Shown: positions 1 through 10,166 of the stretch, one piece after another
Position numbering within the stretch: the stretch's first letter is position 1
Layout of the letters: each line of letters starts with the position of its first letter
NCBI RefSeq assembly: GCF_900182605.1
Contig: NZ_FXTB01000006.1
Span: forward strand, 1-64,000
DNA from: Saccharicrinis carchari
GTDB lineage: Bacteria > Bacteroidota > Bacteroidia > Bacteroidales > Marinilabiliaceae
Direction: 5' to 3'
DNA: 64,000 nt
Notes under the pieces: model-generated
Told to the model about the DNA's origin: nothing
Seen by the model: the letters and a program-made list of their open reading frames with translations, nothing else
Database searches by the model: none
Made by a program: the position numbers and the translations under genes

Positions 1-3000
1 GTAGGAGGCTTCGTATTCCTGCTCAGTTACACCCCTCACCGGATGCGACATATACCACTCCAAAGATTTAGGAATGCTCCACTCGTAATTAGTTTGCCCA
101 CTAACCGTTCCGTAAGTAATTAATGAAGATGGTTTTGACGGAGTGTTTTTCACTGTCAATTTATCATTGGTTGTTAAATTGCCATTCACCGTAAGTTTTG
201 CGCCCGGGTTTAACGTTAAAGAAGCATCGGCCTCAATGATGAGGTCGTTTACCTGTGCGAGGCCTGCGTCGGAGATTACCGGGGCCACACCCGTGTTGGT
301 GATGGTGATATCAGTACCTCCACCGGGCAAGATAGCTTGTGCCCAGTTACCCGGGTCGAACCAATCTGAGCTACCACCCAACCAATCGAATTCTGGTATA
401 CTAATAGAGCTAAAAGTTAAATACTTATTGCTCCCGGGACTAAAACTCATGTTATTCTGTAAGCGGACTGTACGCGTAAGTATCTGCAGCAGATCAATTG
501 GTACAGAGCTCCAGGATATTCCATCCCATTGTGCAACACGGAAGTTGAGGTCAGGAATCACCCCACTGGCATCGTCCCAGCGCAAAGACATATTGGCAGA
601 ACAATTTTTGTTAGGTGCCTTTATCTGCCAGTACTCATTGTGGCTCACATACTTTAGGAGACCACTTAAAGCATTTGGGTCGAAACCATCGTTACCCGGG
701 TTGGTGCTGTGGTAAGTTGCTTCCCAGATGCCTCCGGATAAAGGAGCAACACTCACCCCAATCTGACCATAGCGGGTATTATCTCCCACAGGGAAAGTAA
801 AGCTTTGTAAGTTGTTTATTTTTTTACGCAATGGTCCTTCCACATAACTTGACGTACTTCCTCCCACAACAGCGGATGATGATGCATTGGTAATCGTCAG
901 GCTTCCTCCATCCTTAGTACTTAAAACACCACTGCTTAAGTTCAATTTATTAGATACCTCTATGTTATTCTTCAGCCTGGCTTTGGCAGAATTGTTAATG
1001 GTTAGATTATACAAAGCTCCACCTCCGGAAGATGTAAAGTCCGTTGTTCCACCAACCGTTTGATGAGAGCTACCATTTAGCACAAACGAGCCGGAACGGG
1101 CACTATATGTACCGCCATTAAAATAAATATCACCACCCACCGAGAGTGTTTTGTTGTATTCGTTATCTACATCGGGTCCGTCTATCATTAAATCGCCAAA
1201 TAACTGAACATGCAGGTTCGGGAAATTCCTTGTGCCACTTCCGCTTATAGTCAGATTATTTAGTTGTGTTACCTCACTCAGTATGTCGTAATTTTTCATA
1301 CTACCGGTAAACTCTAGTGTACCTCCATTTGATGAGAAAAATTCATCATATACCCCGGCCGGCATATCACCACTTTCCAACACCAAAGTTCCGCTTCCAC
1401 TTACTTCACCAAAACGGTGGGCAAATGTAGCACCCGTTTTTAACACTCCTGAGGGCTGTAATATGGTACGATAAGCTGCGGCCTCGCCATTTCTCGATAA
1501 GCTTATTTCGTGCCTTATATGCACAGCACTCCCCCGTGGGCCCAACACAGGTACGCCCACACCCGCTGCTCCCGTAGTGGAAGTAGCCGGATCGTAAGTG
1601 GCCCAAATGCGCTGTGTTTGCCAGTCGCCATTGGCTACTGTAATGTAAGAGGGTACTTTATCGGGAATAGCCGCAGGAATACCAGCTGAATAATCTCCAT
1701 CGATATCGGCATCTGTTGCCAAGGCAAATTGGTAAGTTAAGGTATTAGGCTCCACAAAATCGTCCACATTAAACTTGTACACCGTATCACTAACCAGGGC
1801 ATACTGTGCGGTTACGTAATCCTCAACCACATGTCCGTTTAAGGCGATATCGGCAGGATCACAAATCATAGTCACGTCTGCTGTAAATCCGTTTATTCCT
1901 TGTGCATCTAAAGTCCAGTTATACTGCAACACATTATTGATATCCAATGCACTTAGGTGTGCTTCATTTGCCGCTTTTACCCGAATCGATCCTGTACCGG
2001 CCGCATAGTTCAGATTGGTAAACGAAACCGGCGTGTATTTACCAAAGGAACCCAATGGATAGGTAAAGGAGCCACCTGCTGTGCTGGGAAAATCTTTACG
2101 AATACCAGCATCTGAAAACGACAAGTTGGTCTGTACCATATTGGCACTTGTGTAGCCGCCATGGGTAGTGCCCGGACTAAAGGAAGCCGTTGGGGTTAGT
2201 ACCATCAGATTACGACCTATATCAAACACGCCATCCTCTAATGTTAACATGTCGCTTATCTCTATGGCTGCAGATTGGGTTGGCATCACCACTCCCCTTG
2301 CGTTATCAATACATAAACGACTAAACACGCCTGTACCTGACAATTCCTGTTGGTCTGCAATACTGTTCATCACAATACCCAAAGCGGTACCACTGCTTAC
2401 TGTTGTCGCGTTGTTAAGCAGATTGCCCTGTACATGCATATTATGAATATCTGTGTTCAAGGTACCGGCTAAGAGACTTAAATTATTAGCCACATCAATG
2501 TTTGATGCCAGGTTTAAGGTATTTGAAGTCTGTTTTACTAAATTATAAAAGGTGCTTGCTCCCCTAATGGTTTGGTCGTTGGTTCCATCCAGGTAGGTGG
2601 TATTGTTATTGGCCGTATAAGTACCCGCATTGTTAAAGTCACCCTTTACACTCACATCTAATCCTGCTGCATCCAACTCGGCACCCGTGCCAATGGCCAG
2701 ACTTTCTTGCAAGTTAAGCGGCAGTACCATAAGCGTTGCCTTGGGTGTATTCGTAGCATTGATGCTTAGGTTGTTAAATGGCTGCGCGGCATAAATACCC
2801 ACTTCCTGTGAGGCTGGCGTGTGCGTATCGTGGCCAATGACAAAACCACTACCGGTGCTTAGGTTCACTGTTTCCGGGTCGAACCACAAACTACGATAGC
2901 CGGCACCATGGCCGCGCGCAATGGTAATCCGTGCGTTTTGGGCCTGCGTAAAAGAACTACCCGCTCCCATGATTTCGAATACGCCCCTTGAGGTGTCACC

Positions 3001-6000
3001 CGCATCGTTCATCCCAACAGTTACTGTCGCAGTTTCATCATTCTGATTAAAGTTTAACAATCCCACATCTGTTTTTAAGGAGCGGCGAATTTGTGAACCT
3101 ATGTTGAGCTGCGCATTATTGCCCAACCATATAGTAGCCTCCCCCGAAGAGGAATACGCGATGTAATTATCCGTAAAGCCATTGGCACCCTGGTTACAAT
3201 TAACGGTTCCATTATTGTCAACGATTAAAGCGCCATCTAACCAGATACCGGTATTGGATGCTGCTCCTCCTACATTTACCGAGGCTCCCCCATCTACTTT
3301 CAGGGTTGTGCCTGATGGAATACGGAAATCTTTTCCGCCTGTGGATAAGTTAATATTGATGGCTGAATTATTTAAATGGCATTCGCCGGAAATGAGAGAG
3401 AGGGGTTTGATTGCCTTATCCGCAGGCCAACGTAAAGTAAAATCGTTAACAAATGTAACCTTCTTTCCTACCGGCTTATCTACTACTATCTTCGAAAACT
3501 GGGCTTCTTCGGCAGGTGTAGCTACCGTGGCATTTTCCAACCCTTGAAAATAGAAAGTGATGGAATTGGTTTGCGTACCCTCTACTTTATACATACGAAA
3601 GCGACGACCACTGTGGTTAATGTTTCCATCCAGTTTAATTTTATGCTCTAAGGATACGCTTCCTGCATTTTGAGCCACAATGTCGCCTGTTGTGGATGTG
3701 ATAATATCTCCACCAACAGAAACTGTTCTTTCATTACCCATTCTTCTAAACCGAATCCTGTTGGATTGAATATTCAGATTACCCAATATTTCCATATCAC
3801 CATTCGTTCCGGTGTTTAGGTCCAAATCTGCCCCGTCAATTACCAAATCTCCGGCTACCAACAAATCTACATCGGCTGTCGTCTTCCTACCACTACCTGT
3901 AATATGCAGGTTAGGATATTTATAAATACTCGCTGGCAATTCATACTGACCTCCGCTAAATTCAAAAATGGCATTGGGATTATTACAAAACTCAGAATGG
4001 TCGCCATTAATTAGGTTGTTGCCGTTGTATCGTATAGTACCTGAACCCTTAATTAAATCGATATCATGTCCCGTTTTACCTGCATTGACGATTAATGCAC
4101 CCTCAATTTGAATTTGCGAAGCATCGGCGTTGTTGGCATCAATTGTTACTGTGTCACCTGAAGCTATTATACAATAATCATTTTTCTGTGGAGCCGATGC
4201 ACTCCCAGTTGAATGATTAGGGTTGGTTGTCCAAGTATTGCCTCCATTAAACGCTCCGTTTGTTTTGCTATATAAAGTTCTTGGAGGGTCGTAGAAGAAA
4301 CCTTCAATCTTTGCAAATGTAAAATCTGTCTCTAGAAAAGAATTATATGGAAAACGGATAGTCCTATTTCTCACATCTGTTGAATAATCATTCCATTTAT
4401 AATTTGAAAAAGAGCAATTGGTAGCTCCTAAGCGAGTTAACCACCAGTTAAAGTTGGAATAATATGTAAATTGATATCTTATTTTATTTTCCTCTGTACT
4501 TAATCCCTTTTGAGTTACTTTCCAATAAAAAGGCAAAGCTAATTCTGGACTCGGATTAGTATTGGTCGGATGATAATCATTAACCGGTCGAACCGTAATT
4601 GTTCCATTAGCAGACAACACGGCATTGGCATCTGCCTGCATGGGGGTGTAGCGGGTTGTTCCTCCTTCATTTACTCCGATAGGAAAAAACTGAATATCCG
4701 TTCCATTGTCATTCTGATTAACTGATAAGGTCAGACCACCATCCGATGCTAAGCCGGATGTACGAAACAGTCTGGTTGCACCCCAATTGGCATCTGCACC
4801 CGAGTAGGTTGAATTTGAAATGTTAATGTTATATCCTTCCAAATCAAAAATCAAGTCACGTTGAAACTCAACAGAAGTGGCGTCCACATCGCTCAATAAT
4901 TTTATTTGAGGAGCCGTGCCATAGCTGTTGTTTAATATCAGCTTACCAAAACCCGGGTTTTGCCCGAGTTTCCCTTTAAGGGTTTGTTGGGCTGAAGAAC
5001 TATTTAATACTAATGCGCTAGCACCAGAAATGCCACCATAAGATATATCAATGTTTCCACCCAGGTTACGTTCAATTGAACCAACATCTAAAGTTCCTTT
5101 ACTAATAGTAAGGTCACCAGTTATATTTATCGCTCCCGCACCCAGAGTAACCGTTTGTGTTTCAGCCTCCTTTTTTAATTCCAAGGTGCTAAAATTAAGA
5201 TTCCCGGTGATAATTGATGGGTTAGCCCCTATAAAACGCGTTGTATTTGTCCCGGTTGTATAAGTTCCATTATTGGTAAAATCACCTCTAATTTCCAGGG
5301 TATGGCTGGCTGCATTTAAGGTTGTATTAGCTGCAATGTCAAGATCGTTTAACACGGTGAGCTCACTTTGCAAGGCCACTGCTTGTGAACCTCCGCGAGC
5401 AGAGTTGGTTAGACGTAGGTTGTAAAAGGGTGCAGTAGAATTAATTTGAAACGCCGTTCCTGCTCCCAGGGTAGGTGTTTTAATTTGGATGGTACCTCCT
5501 GTTACGTTGTAGTTACCCGAGGTAGCGCCAATATCAATGCCATTGGTAGCTGCGGTGTTTACTGCATCGATGACAATCTGCCCTCCAGTCATCTCAAAAT
5601 AATCGTCGGTACCGGGCAAGGCAAATATGGCTGATGAACCACGACCGTCCGCCAAGCTGTTGATATGCATCGTACCGCCCGATTGTATGTAGTTGAACTT
5701 ACCACTGGCGTCACTTTGCTTTAACTGGGTAGTATATACATCTCCACCGCTTATTTCCAACGTTCCGGGATTATCAGCATTGCTAAAATAGGTAATACCA
5801 CCCGTACCGGCCGGGTTGGTAAAAGATCCGGACGACACCTTGAGTTTACCGTAAACGGTAATGCCACGCCAGCCCCCACCCGACTCGTGTGTAGCTACCG
5901 TAGCGCCATTAATCCACAATTGCGCGCTGGCAGGTATGTGAAATTCATTGGGAGACGAACCGTTTCTGTTCGCCCCAAGGCGCGGAATATCGATGTTGGA

Positions 6001-6996
6001 CTCCAACTTTAAGGTGCCGGAATTCAGAACCAAGGCCAGTCGTTGCCACCCTGCCGGGCCATCGGTAGGTTCGATACCCGAAGCTCCACTTATGGGGCCA
6101 TCCAGGCTAAAATTAGTGGCATTGTTGGCACTCACAGCCAGGGTGTAGGTGCGGTCGGTTCCCTTATTCAGGAACATACGGTAAAACGTTGTAATACCAT
6201 TGCAAAGCAGTTCGTTATCTGAGTTACCTGTAAAATTTACATTTACTGCGCCATTACTTGCCGCAGTATATTGTGCCGCATTTGTAAAGTCGATGCTCCC
6301 GTGGTTTTTAAAATCTCCGGAAGCATTGATACGGTGTATGGCGTTGGCCGTACCAACCGTCATTCCTCCCTTGGCCTGCACAGCGATATCCTTTGCTACA
6401 TCCAGGGTTAATGGTGAGGTGTTGCTGCCGTCATTTACCTGCAAGGTTCCTTGCAGGATATTCAGGTTCCCATTTAGCTTTAAATTATTTAAAAGCGTTA
6501 CGGTTTGTCCGGCGTTGGTATTTACTTCCAAACTATAGAAGGTATCCGTGGCACCGGAACCATAAGTAAAGGAGTTGCCCTCCAGAACCACCGTTCCCTC
6601 TCCTTTTCCTTTCGTAATAAAATGAGATGCATCACTTACCGTAGGAAAGTTATTTCCTTGAATAAAAATTTTACCACTTCCCCTTAAGGTGTTCATCTTG
6701 TGATTCGTTGTGGTGCCCAACTTTAAACTGCCCTCAATGGTCACTGTTCCCAAATCCATAGTAGTAAGCGGATCTGTTACCTGCACCGTAACCACCTTAC
6801 CGGATTTAATCACCACATTATCGCCGGCCATCGGTACGGCACTCCCCACAGGAATGGCCCCAGCGGGGTCAAGTGTCCAGATATCGGCATTATGCCAGTC
6901 ACCGCTGGCCAGGGTGTAATATGTATTTTGTGCCTGGCTCCTCACTGCACCCAGCAAGAGCAACACAACTACTAAAAACGTGTAAATATTCCTCAT
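1..6996 (-). CDS. Giant secreted surface protein, C-terminus cut by window edge
   Basis: An open frame of 2332 codons runs from ATG at 6996 to the left edge without a stop in the stretches I translated. The N-terminus is a typical signal peptide (about 22 residues, hydrophobic core, ending SQAQ). The mature part starts with a Y-x-L-x-S-G-D-W motif followed by an I-W-T-L-D-P-A-G segment, and a similar YITVANGDW...IWATYDP module recurs near 1560-1680. Most of the rest is short Gly/Asn/Thr-rich beta-strand sequence rich in phrases such as GSGTL and NNLKLNGNL, as in beta-helix adhesins. The last visible part has a WLGGSSDWFDPGNW module and a WYMSHPV motif that usually stand close to the C-terminus of Bacteroidota T9SS cargo, so the missing end probably carries a sorting domain. 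Specific function unknown; adhesin or matrix protein is an inference. Confidence 0.85.
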   Translation of the reverse strand, partial: MRNIYTFLVVVLLLLGAVRSQAQNTYYTLASGDWHNADIWTLDPAGAIPVGSAVPMAGDNVVIKSGKVVTVQVTDPLTTMDLGTVTIEGSLKLGTTTNHKMNTLRGSGKIFIQGNNFPTVSDASHFITKGKGEGTVVLEGNSFTYGSGATDTFYSLEVNTNAGQTVTLLNNLKLNGNLNILQGTLQVNDGSNTSPLTLDVAKDIAVQAKGGMTVGTANAIHRINASGDFKNHGSIDFTNAAQYTAASNGAVNVNFTGNSDNELLCNGITTFYRMFLNKGTDRTYTLAVSANNATNFSLDGPISGASGIEPTDGPAGWQRLALVLNSGTLKLESNIDIPRLGANRNGSSPNEFHIPASAQLWINGATVATHESGGGWRGITVYGKLKVSSGSFTNPAGTGGITYFSNADNPGTLEISGGDVYTTQLKQSDASGKFNYIQSGGTMHINSLADGRGSSAIFALPGTDDYFEMTGGQIVIDAVNTAATNGIDIGATSGNYNVTGGTIQIKTPTLGAGTAFQINSTAPFYNLRLTNSARGGSQAVALQSELTVLNDLDIAANTTLNAASHTLEIRGDFTNNGTYTTGTNTTRFIGANPSIITGNLNFSTLELKKEAETQTVTLGAGAINITGDLTISKGTLDVGSIERNLGGNIDISYGGISGASALVLNSSSAQQTLKGKLGQNPGFGKLILNNSYGTAPQIKLLSDVDATSVEFQRDLIFDLEGYNINISNSTYSGADANWGATRLFRTSGLASDGGLTLSVNQNDNGTDIQFFPIGVNEGGTTRYTPMQADANAVLSANGTITVRPVNDYHPTNTNPSPELALPFYWKVTQKGLSTEENKIRYQFTYYSNFNWWLTRLGATNCSFSNYKWNDYSTDVRNRTIRFPYNSFLETDFTFAKIEGFFYDPPRTLYSKTNGAFNGGNTWTTNPNHSTGSASAPQKNDYCIIASGDTVTIDANNADASQIQIEGALIVNAGKTGHDIDLIKGSGTIRYNGNNLINGDHSEFCNNPNAIFEFSGGQYELPASIYKYPNLHITGSGRKTTADVDLLVAGDLVIDGADLDLNTGTNGDMEILGNLNIQSNRIRFRRMGNERTVSVGGDIITSTTGDIVAQNAGSVSLEHKIKLDGNINHSGRRFRMYKVEGTQTNSITFYFQGLENATVATPAEEAQFSKIVVDKPVGKKVTFVNDFTLRWPADKAIKPLSLISGECHLNNSAININLSTGGKDFRIPSGTTLKVDGGASVNVGGAASNTGIWLDGALIVDNNGTVNCNQGANGFTDNYIAYSSSGEATIWLGNNAQLNIGSQIRRSLKTDVGLLNFNQNDETATVTVGMNDAGDTSRGVFEIMGAGSSFTQAQNARITIARGHGAGYRSLWFDPETVNLSTGSGFVIGHDTHTPASQEVGIYAAQPFNNLSINATNTPKATLMVLPLNLQESLAIGTGAELDAAGLDVSVKGDFNNAGTYTANNNTTYLDGTNDQTIRGASTFYNLVKQTSNTLNLASNIDVANNLSLLAGTLNTDIHNMHVQGNLLNNATTVSSGTALGIVMNSIADQQELSGTGVFSRLCIDNARGVVMPTQSAAIEISDMLTLEDGVFDIGRNLMVLTPTASFSPGTTHGGYTSANMVQTNLSFSDAGIRKDFPSTAGGSFTYPLGSFGKYTPVSFTNLNYAAGTGSIRVKAANEAHLSALDINNVLQYNWTLDAQGINGFTADVTMICDPADIALNGHVVEDYVTAQYALVSDTVYKFNVDDFVEPNTLTYQFALATDADIDGDYSAGIPAAIPDKVPSYITVANGDWQTQRIWATYDPATSTTGAAGVGVPVLGPRGSAVHIRHEISLSRNGEAAAYRTILQPSGVLKTGATFAHRFGEVSGSGTLVLESGDMPAGVYDEFFSSNGGTLEFTGSMKNYDILSEVTQLNNLTISGSGTRNFPNLHVQLFGDLMIDGPDVDNEYNKTLSVGGDIYFNGGTYSARSGSFVLNGSSHQTVGGTTDFTSSGGGALYNLTINNSAKARLKNNIEVSNKLNLSSGVLSTKDGGSLTITNASSSAVVGGSTSSYVEGPLRKKINNLQSFTFPVGDNTRYGQIGVSVAPLSGGIWEATYHSTNPGNDGFDPNALSGLLKYVSHNEYWQIKAPNKNCSANMSLRWDDASGVIPDLNFRVAQWDGISWSSVPIDLLQILTRTVRLQNNMSFSPGSNKYLTFSSISIPEFDWLGGSSDWFDPGNWAQAILPGGGTDITITNTGVAPVISDAGLAQVNDLIIEADASLTLNPGAKLTVNGNLTTNDKLTVKNTPSKPSSLITYGTVSGQTNYEWSIPKSLEWYMSHPVRGVTEQEYEASY

Positions 6997-7046
6997 ACTT
7001 ATTTTATATTTTCTCTCAATTAATTATTAACTCAAAAAATCGGGCT

Positions 7047-7054
7047 CAAAAATA
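7047..7054 (-). promoter_or_regulatory. Possible -7 box upstream of the giant surface protein gene
   Basis: On the minus strand this reads TATTTTTG, a match to the Bacteroidota -7 consensus TAnnTTTG, about 50 bases before the ATG at 6996. I see no TTTG -33 box at the usual 17-23 base spacing, so support is weak. Confidence 0.3.
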
Positions 7055-7261
7055 GCACAACGAACTTTTGCTACTCGATTTTTTTGACTAAACATTCAAA
7101 TTGTTCATCTATGCGTTTGTACGCGAAATATGCAAAAGGGTTCGTTTTTTATTGACTATTTTCAACCAAATGGCTTAAAGGACTGATAGTGGGGATGAAT
7201 CAGTATTTATATAGGATAAAAAGAAAAACCTTTCCGAAAATTATCGGAACAAGCTATCCAA

Positions 7262-7636
7262 CTCCCCAAATGGGGAGAGATGGAAGAAGCCCCCTCCAAC
7301 TCCCCCAGATGGGGAGAGTTGGAGAATAGCTCTACGAGCTATTCCGGTATGACTTGGAAAAAATGGTTGATTTACAGCTTGAATCTAGCCCCACCCCCCG
7401 CAATGCAGCGGGACAGGCTCTAAAGTGGGGGCTGATTTACAGCGGGGAATTTTTATTATTTACAAAGTGCAGCATGCAACAATTCCCCGTCTTTCGGCTT
7501 GTGTAAAAAAACTCACGGGGTGAATATTTACATGACGCTCATATCCACCCCGTGAAAATAGTAAGTATCACCCGAAGCACACGCAGTGTGCTTTCCTAGC
7601 CTCCCCCCATTCGGGGGGGACTGAGGGGGGCCTTGG
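7262..7636. repeat. Cluster of GC-rich inverted repeats between two genes
   Basis: The stretch between the giant surface protein gene and the ABC exporter has no convincing gene. It holds a chain of hairpins: CTCCCC/GGGGAG (7262-7277), a longer CTCCAACT...AGTTGGAG arm pair (7294-7324), a perfect 9-bp stem GAATAGCTC/GAGCTATTC (7324-7344), nested arms around 7387-7433, a 10-bp stem TCACGGGGTG/CACCCCGTGA (7513-7555), an 8-bp stem AAGCACAC/GTGTGCTT (7575-7593) and a C6/G6 pair (7603-7618). GC content is far above the AT-rich flanks. A TGCAACAATTCCCCGTCTT segment near 7470-7490 resembles the start of the hairpin module repeated at 9.6-10.7 kb. These look like dispersed REP/MITE-like elements and could also terminate transcription of the exporter gene. 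Confidence 0.6.
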
Positions 7637-7646
7637 GGGCTTTTTT

Positions 7647-9440
7647 TTACATCAGCCCATTCCTCCGCATGGATTGCACCATATCATAAAACGCAGCTTT
7701 CTTTTCCAGCAGCTCCGAGGGGGTACCTACCTCAGCCACACCGCGTTCGTTGAGCACTACAATACGATCGGCCAAATGGATGGTGGATAAACGGTGACTG
7801 ACAATGATAGCCGTACGGTCTTTGGTGATGGCCTTAAAATTTTCAATTAACCTGGATTCGGTAAATGCATCCAGCGAGCTGGTTGGTTCGTCCAAAACAA
7901 CCAGCTGCGCATTATTAAAAAAGGAGCGCGACAGGGCGATGCGTTGCCATTCGCCCACGCTCAGCATTTCGCTGTCTTTAAATAAAGTACCCAGCACCGT
8001 GTCATATTCGTTGGGTAAGGTAGTAATCAACTTATCAATACCCGATTTTTGGGCACTAAGCACTATCTCTTCATCACTTTGCGGACGCTTAACATTACCA
8101 TACCATATATTTTCGCGGGCCGTTACATTGTAAAGCATAAAATCCTGAAACACTACGCTCACATTTTCGGCCAGAGAATCCTTATTAATTACAGAAAGAT
8201 CCACGCCGTCAAAAGTGATGCTGCCCTGGTCTGGTCGATATAAGCCACACAGTAGCTTTACCAGCGTCGACTTGCCAGCTCCATTAGCACCAACCAAGGC
8301 AATGGTTTCACCTGGATTTATATTAAAACTTACATTCTTAAGTGCTGCTCTGGAACTGTTAGGATATTTAAAGCTAACATTATCTATACATACCCCCTCT
8401 TTCATTATTCCGGGGAAGAGGGTTGCATTTTTCTTTTCATAACGTATCACATCAAAATCGATAAACTCAAACAAGTTCTTTAAAAACAGGCCATCTTCAT
8501 ACAATCCGGATATTCTGCTCAGTAAATCCTGCAAAAAACTATAGCCACGATACATAGCCAAAAAATACATTACCATTTGCCCTTGGGTAATGTTGCCCTG
8601 AATAGCCGTAGAAGCAATAAAACCAAAAACTACGATAAGAGCCGCTGCCGTAATCAACTGCACGGCTAGTTCATAAGCTGTTTTGAGCTTGAGCATGCCA
8701 TAACGCTTGCCCCTTAAATTATTCTTTTGCTCCTCAAACCGCTTTTTAAACAGACCCGACAAATTAAAAACCCGCAACTCTTTGGCGAAAGCTTTATCTG
8801 TGAGCAAGCGGTTATAGTATGCCACATTGCGTTCATCTTCCGTATGTTCGCGGTTAAAAACGAATATCTTACGCGAATATTTTAAGCGAATATAAACCAC
8901 AGGTACCGACACCAGCACCAGTACGATCATGAGTACCCAACTCAATCCGGCCAACAATCCGGCTATTAATGCCAGGGTAATGCTATTTTGGATAAGCCCC
9001 ACAAAACCATAATAGATTTTTTTAGGGCGATAGGTAGCCTCGTTGATGGCTCGATAGTATATATTTTGAAAGTTATAATCATCGAAGTTGGCAAAATCGA
9101 GTTTAGTGGTACGTTTGTGTATTAAATCCTGGACGCTGTCGTCGATATAATACGCATGTTTTTCGCTGATGATGCCGGACAATGAATTGAGTAGCGCATT
9201 AAGCACAAATACCCCGCCCGCAAAAAGCAATATGTAATACACGGATTCAACGCCCTGCACTGTATGGTCGCCCGTTAACACACGACTCACCTCATCCACG
9301 AGCATCTGCACAATAAATATCAGCAGCAAAGGCATCACCCCCTTTAACAATACCACAGCCGCATTCACAAGGCTCCAAGTCGGCGAGCTTTGCCATACTA
9401 TTTTGAGTGAGCGGAATATGTTGTTGGATGTTTTTTTCAT
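7647..9440 (-). CDS. ABC exporter, fused membrane and ATPase domains
   Basis: A 597-residue half-transporter of the type I exporter (MsbA/lasso-D) layout: an N-terminal six-helix membrane domain (about residues 15-310) followed by an ATPase domain with Walker [10 protein letters not shown], the signature LSVGEWQ, Walker B VVLDEPTSSLD and the switch histidine in VSHRLST. It would act as a homodimer in the inner membrane. There is no C39 peptidase domain, so it would not cut a leader itself. I chose ATG 9440 (MKKTSNN) rather than the longest frame from 9506, because the 22 extra residues are encoded by repeat-element DNA. It lies in the same direction as the peptidase, kinase, peptide and PqqD-like genes, separated from them by a repeat array, and fits as their exporter. 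Substrate is inferred from context only; a lipid or drug exporter is possible. Confidence 0.85.
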   Translation of the reverse strand: MKKTSNNIFRSLKIVWQSSPTWSLVNAAVVLLKGVMPLLLIFIVQMLVDEVSRVLTGDHTVQGVESVYYILLFAGGVFVLNALLNSLSGIISEKHAYYIDDSVQDLIHKRTTKLDFANFDDYNFQNIYYRAINEATYRPKKIYYGFVGLIQNSITLALIAGLLAGLSWVLMIVLVLVSVPVVYIRLKYSRKIFVFNREHTEDERNVAYYNRLLTDKAFAKELRVFNLSGLFKKRFEEQKNNLRGKRYGMLKLKTAYELAVQLITAAALIVVFGFIASTAIQGNITQGQMVMYFLAMYRGYSFLQDLLSRISGLYEDGLFLKNLFEFIDFDVIRYEKKNATLFPGIMKEGVCIDNVSFKYPNSSRAALKNVSFNINPGETIALVGANGAGKSTLVKLLCGLYRPDQGSITFDGVDLSVINKDSLAENVSVVFQDFMLYNVTARENIWYGNVKRPQSDEEIVLSAQKSGIDKLITTLPNEYDTVLGTLFKDSEMLSVGEWQRIALSRSFFNNAQLVVLDEPTSSLDAFTESRLIENFKAITKDRTAIIVSHRLSTIHLADRIVVLNERGVAEVGTPSELLEKKAAFYDMVQSMRRNGLM

Positions 9441-9490
9441 GGCCAAAAGATAAGAAAAAATAAAGCTTATTAATCCCATGTGTGTACAAA

Positions 9491-9750
9491 TAGACCCCAT
9501 CCCCATGCCTGCAGCATGGTACTTCCCCTTTTTCGCAGGAAAAAAGGGAAGAGCCGTCGCTGTATTTAAACCCCTACCTTTTTAAGGTTCTATCCAGTTC
9601 ACAACTTAAAGAAGGAAAAATATTATTTACAACGGGATCATATTGCGTAACATAGAAATGCCCGTTGCAACGATTCCCCGCCTTAGAAAAGGCGGGGTGG
9701 ATGCTATGAGGTACGAATAGCAGACGGGGTGGTTGTATGCCTTGCCGCTA
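9491..9750. repeat. Repeat unit 1 of the DUF559-associated family
   Basis: Contains module A (GCATGGTACTTCCCC ... GGGAAGAGCC hairpin, 9514-9552), a spacer with a CTATCCAGTTC core near 9590, and module B: the stem CCCCGCCTT/AAGGCGGGG (9676-9684 and 9689-9697), then GGATGCTAT ... ATAGCAGACGGGGTGG. The same order of modules returns at 10164, 10456, 10783 (truncated) and 48135. It lies directly upstream of the DUF559 gene. Confidence 0.75.
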
Positions 9751-9800
9751 AAATCTGTTTTTTACCAACATTTTCCCTAACTTGATTTAAAATTTACATC

Positions 9801-10166
9801 ATGAAATCCAACAGTCCACACTTAAAGCACTTCAGGAAACAATTGCGTAACCATTCTACACCAGCAGAAATTGAACTGTGGAAATACCTTAAAAACAAAC
9901 AGATTACAAGACTCAAGTTCAGAAGGCAACACTCCATCGATAATTTTATATTAGATTTCTTTTGCCCTCAAATAAAATTAGGTATCGAATTAGACGGGGA
10001 ACAGCATATTTATAGCGTGGAGTATGATTTAAAACGAGATGAAAAATTAAACACCTGTAATATTACCATCCTAAGAGATGAAAATGTAATGGTACTCGAA
10101 CATCCGAATATTATTATAGATGAAATAAAGGAATATCATGAGCGATGGTTGATGAGAAACGGATAG
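9801..10166 (+). CDS. DUF559 family endonuclease-like protein
   Basis: A 121-residue protein of the DUF559 family, related to the Vsr/restriction-like nuclease fold. Visible family signatures are the TPAEIELW segment (residues 20-27), F-x-R-Q (40-43), ILDFFCP with Asp52, and IELDGEQH with Glu63, Asp65 and Gln68/His69, the likely metal-binding residues. Length is normal for the family. The gene is the only plus-strand gene in this region and is flanked closely on both sides by copies of the same structured repeat, as if gene and repeats travel together. Its role is unknown: a DNA endonuclease that helps the repeat spread, or a self-contained mobile unit, are inferences from context. No terminal inverted repeats of a classical IS and no transposase were seen. 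Confidence 0.8.
   Translation: MKSNSPHLKHFRKQLRNHSTPAEIELWKYLKNKQITRLKFRRQHSIDNFILDFFCPQIKLGIELDGEQHIYSVEYDLKRDEKLNTCNITILRDENVMVLEHPNIIIDEIKEYHERWLMRNG

Noticed and set aside
143-715. Plus-strand ORFs at 143-7055
   Set aside because: They are shadows of the open minus-strand frame that runs from 6996 to the left edge.
9440-9506. N-terminal extension of the ABC exporter to 9506
   Set aside because: The added residues are encoded by repeat-element DNA and the internal ATG gives a normal start.
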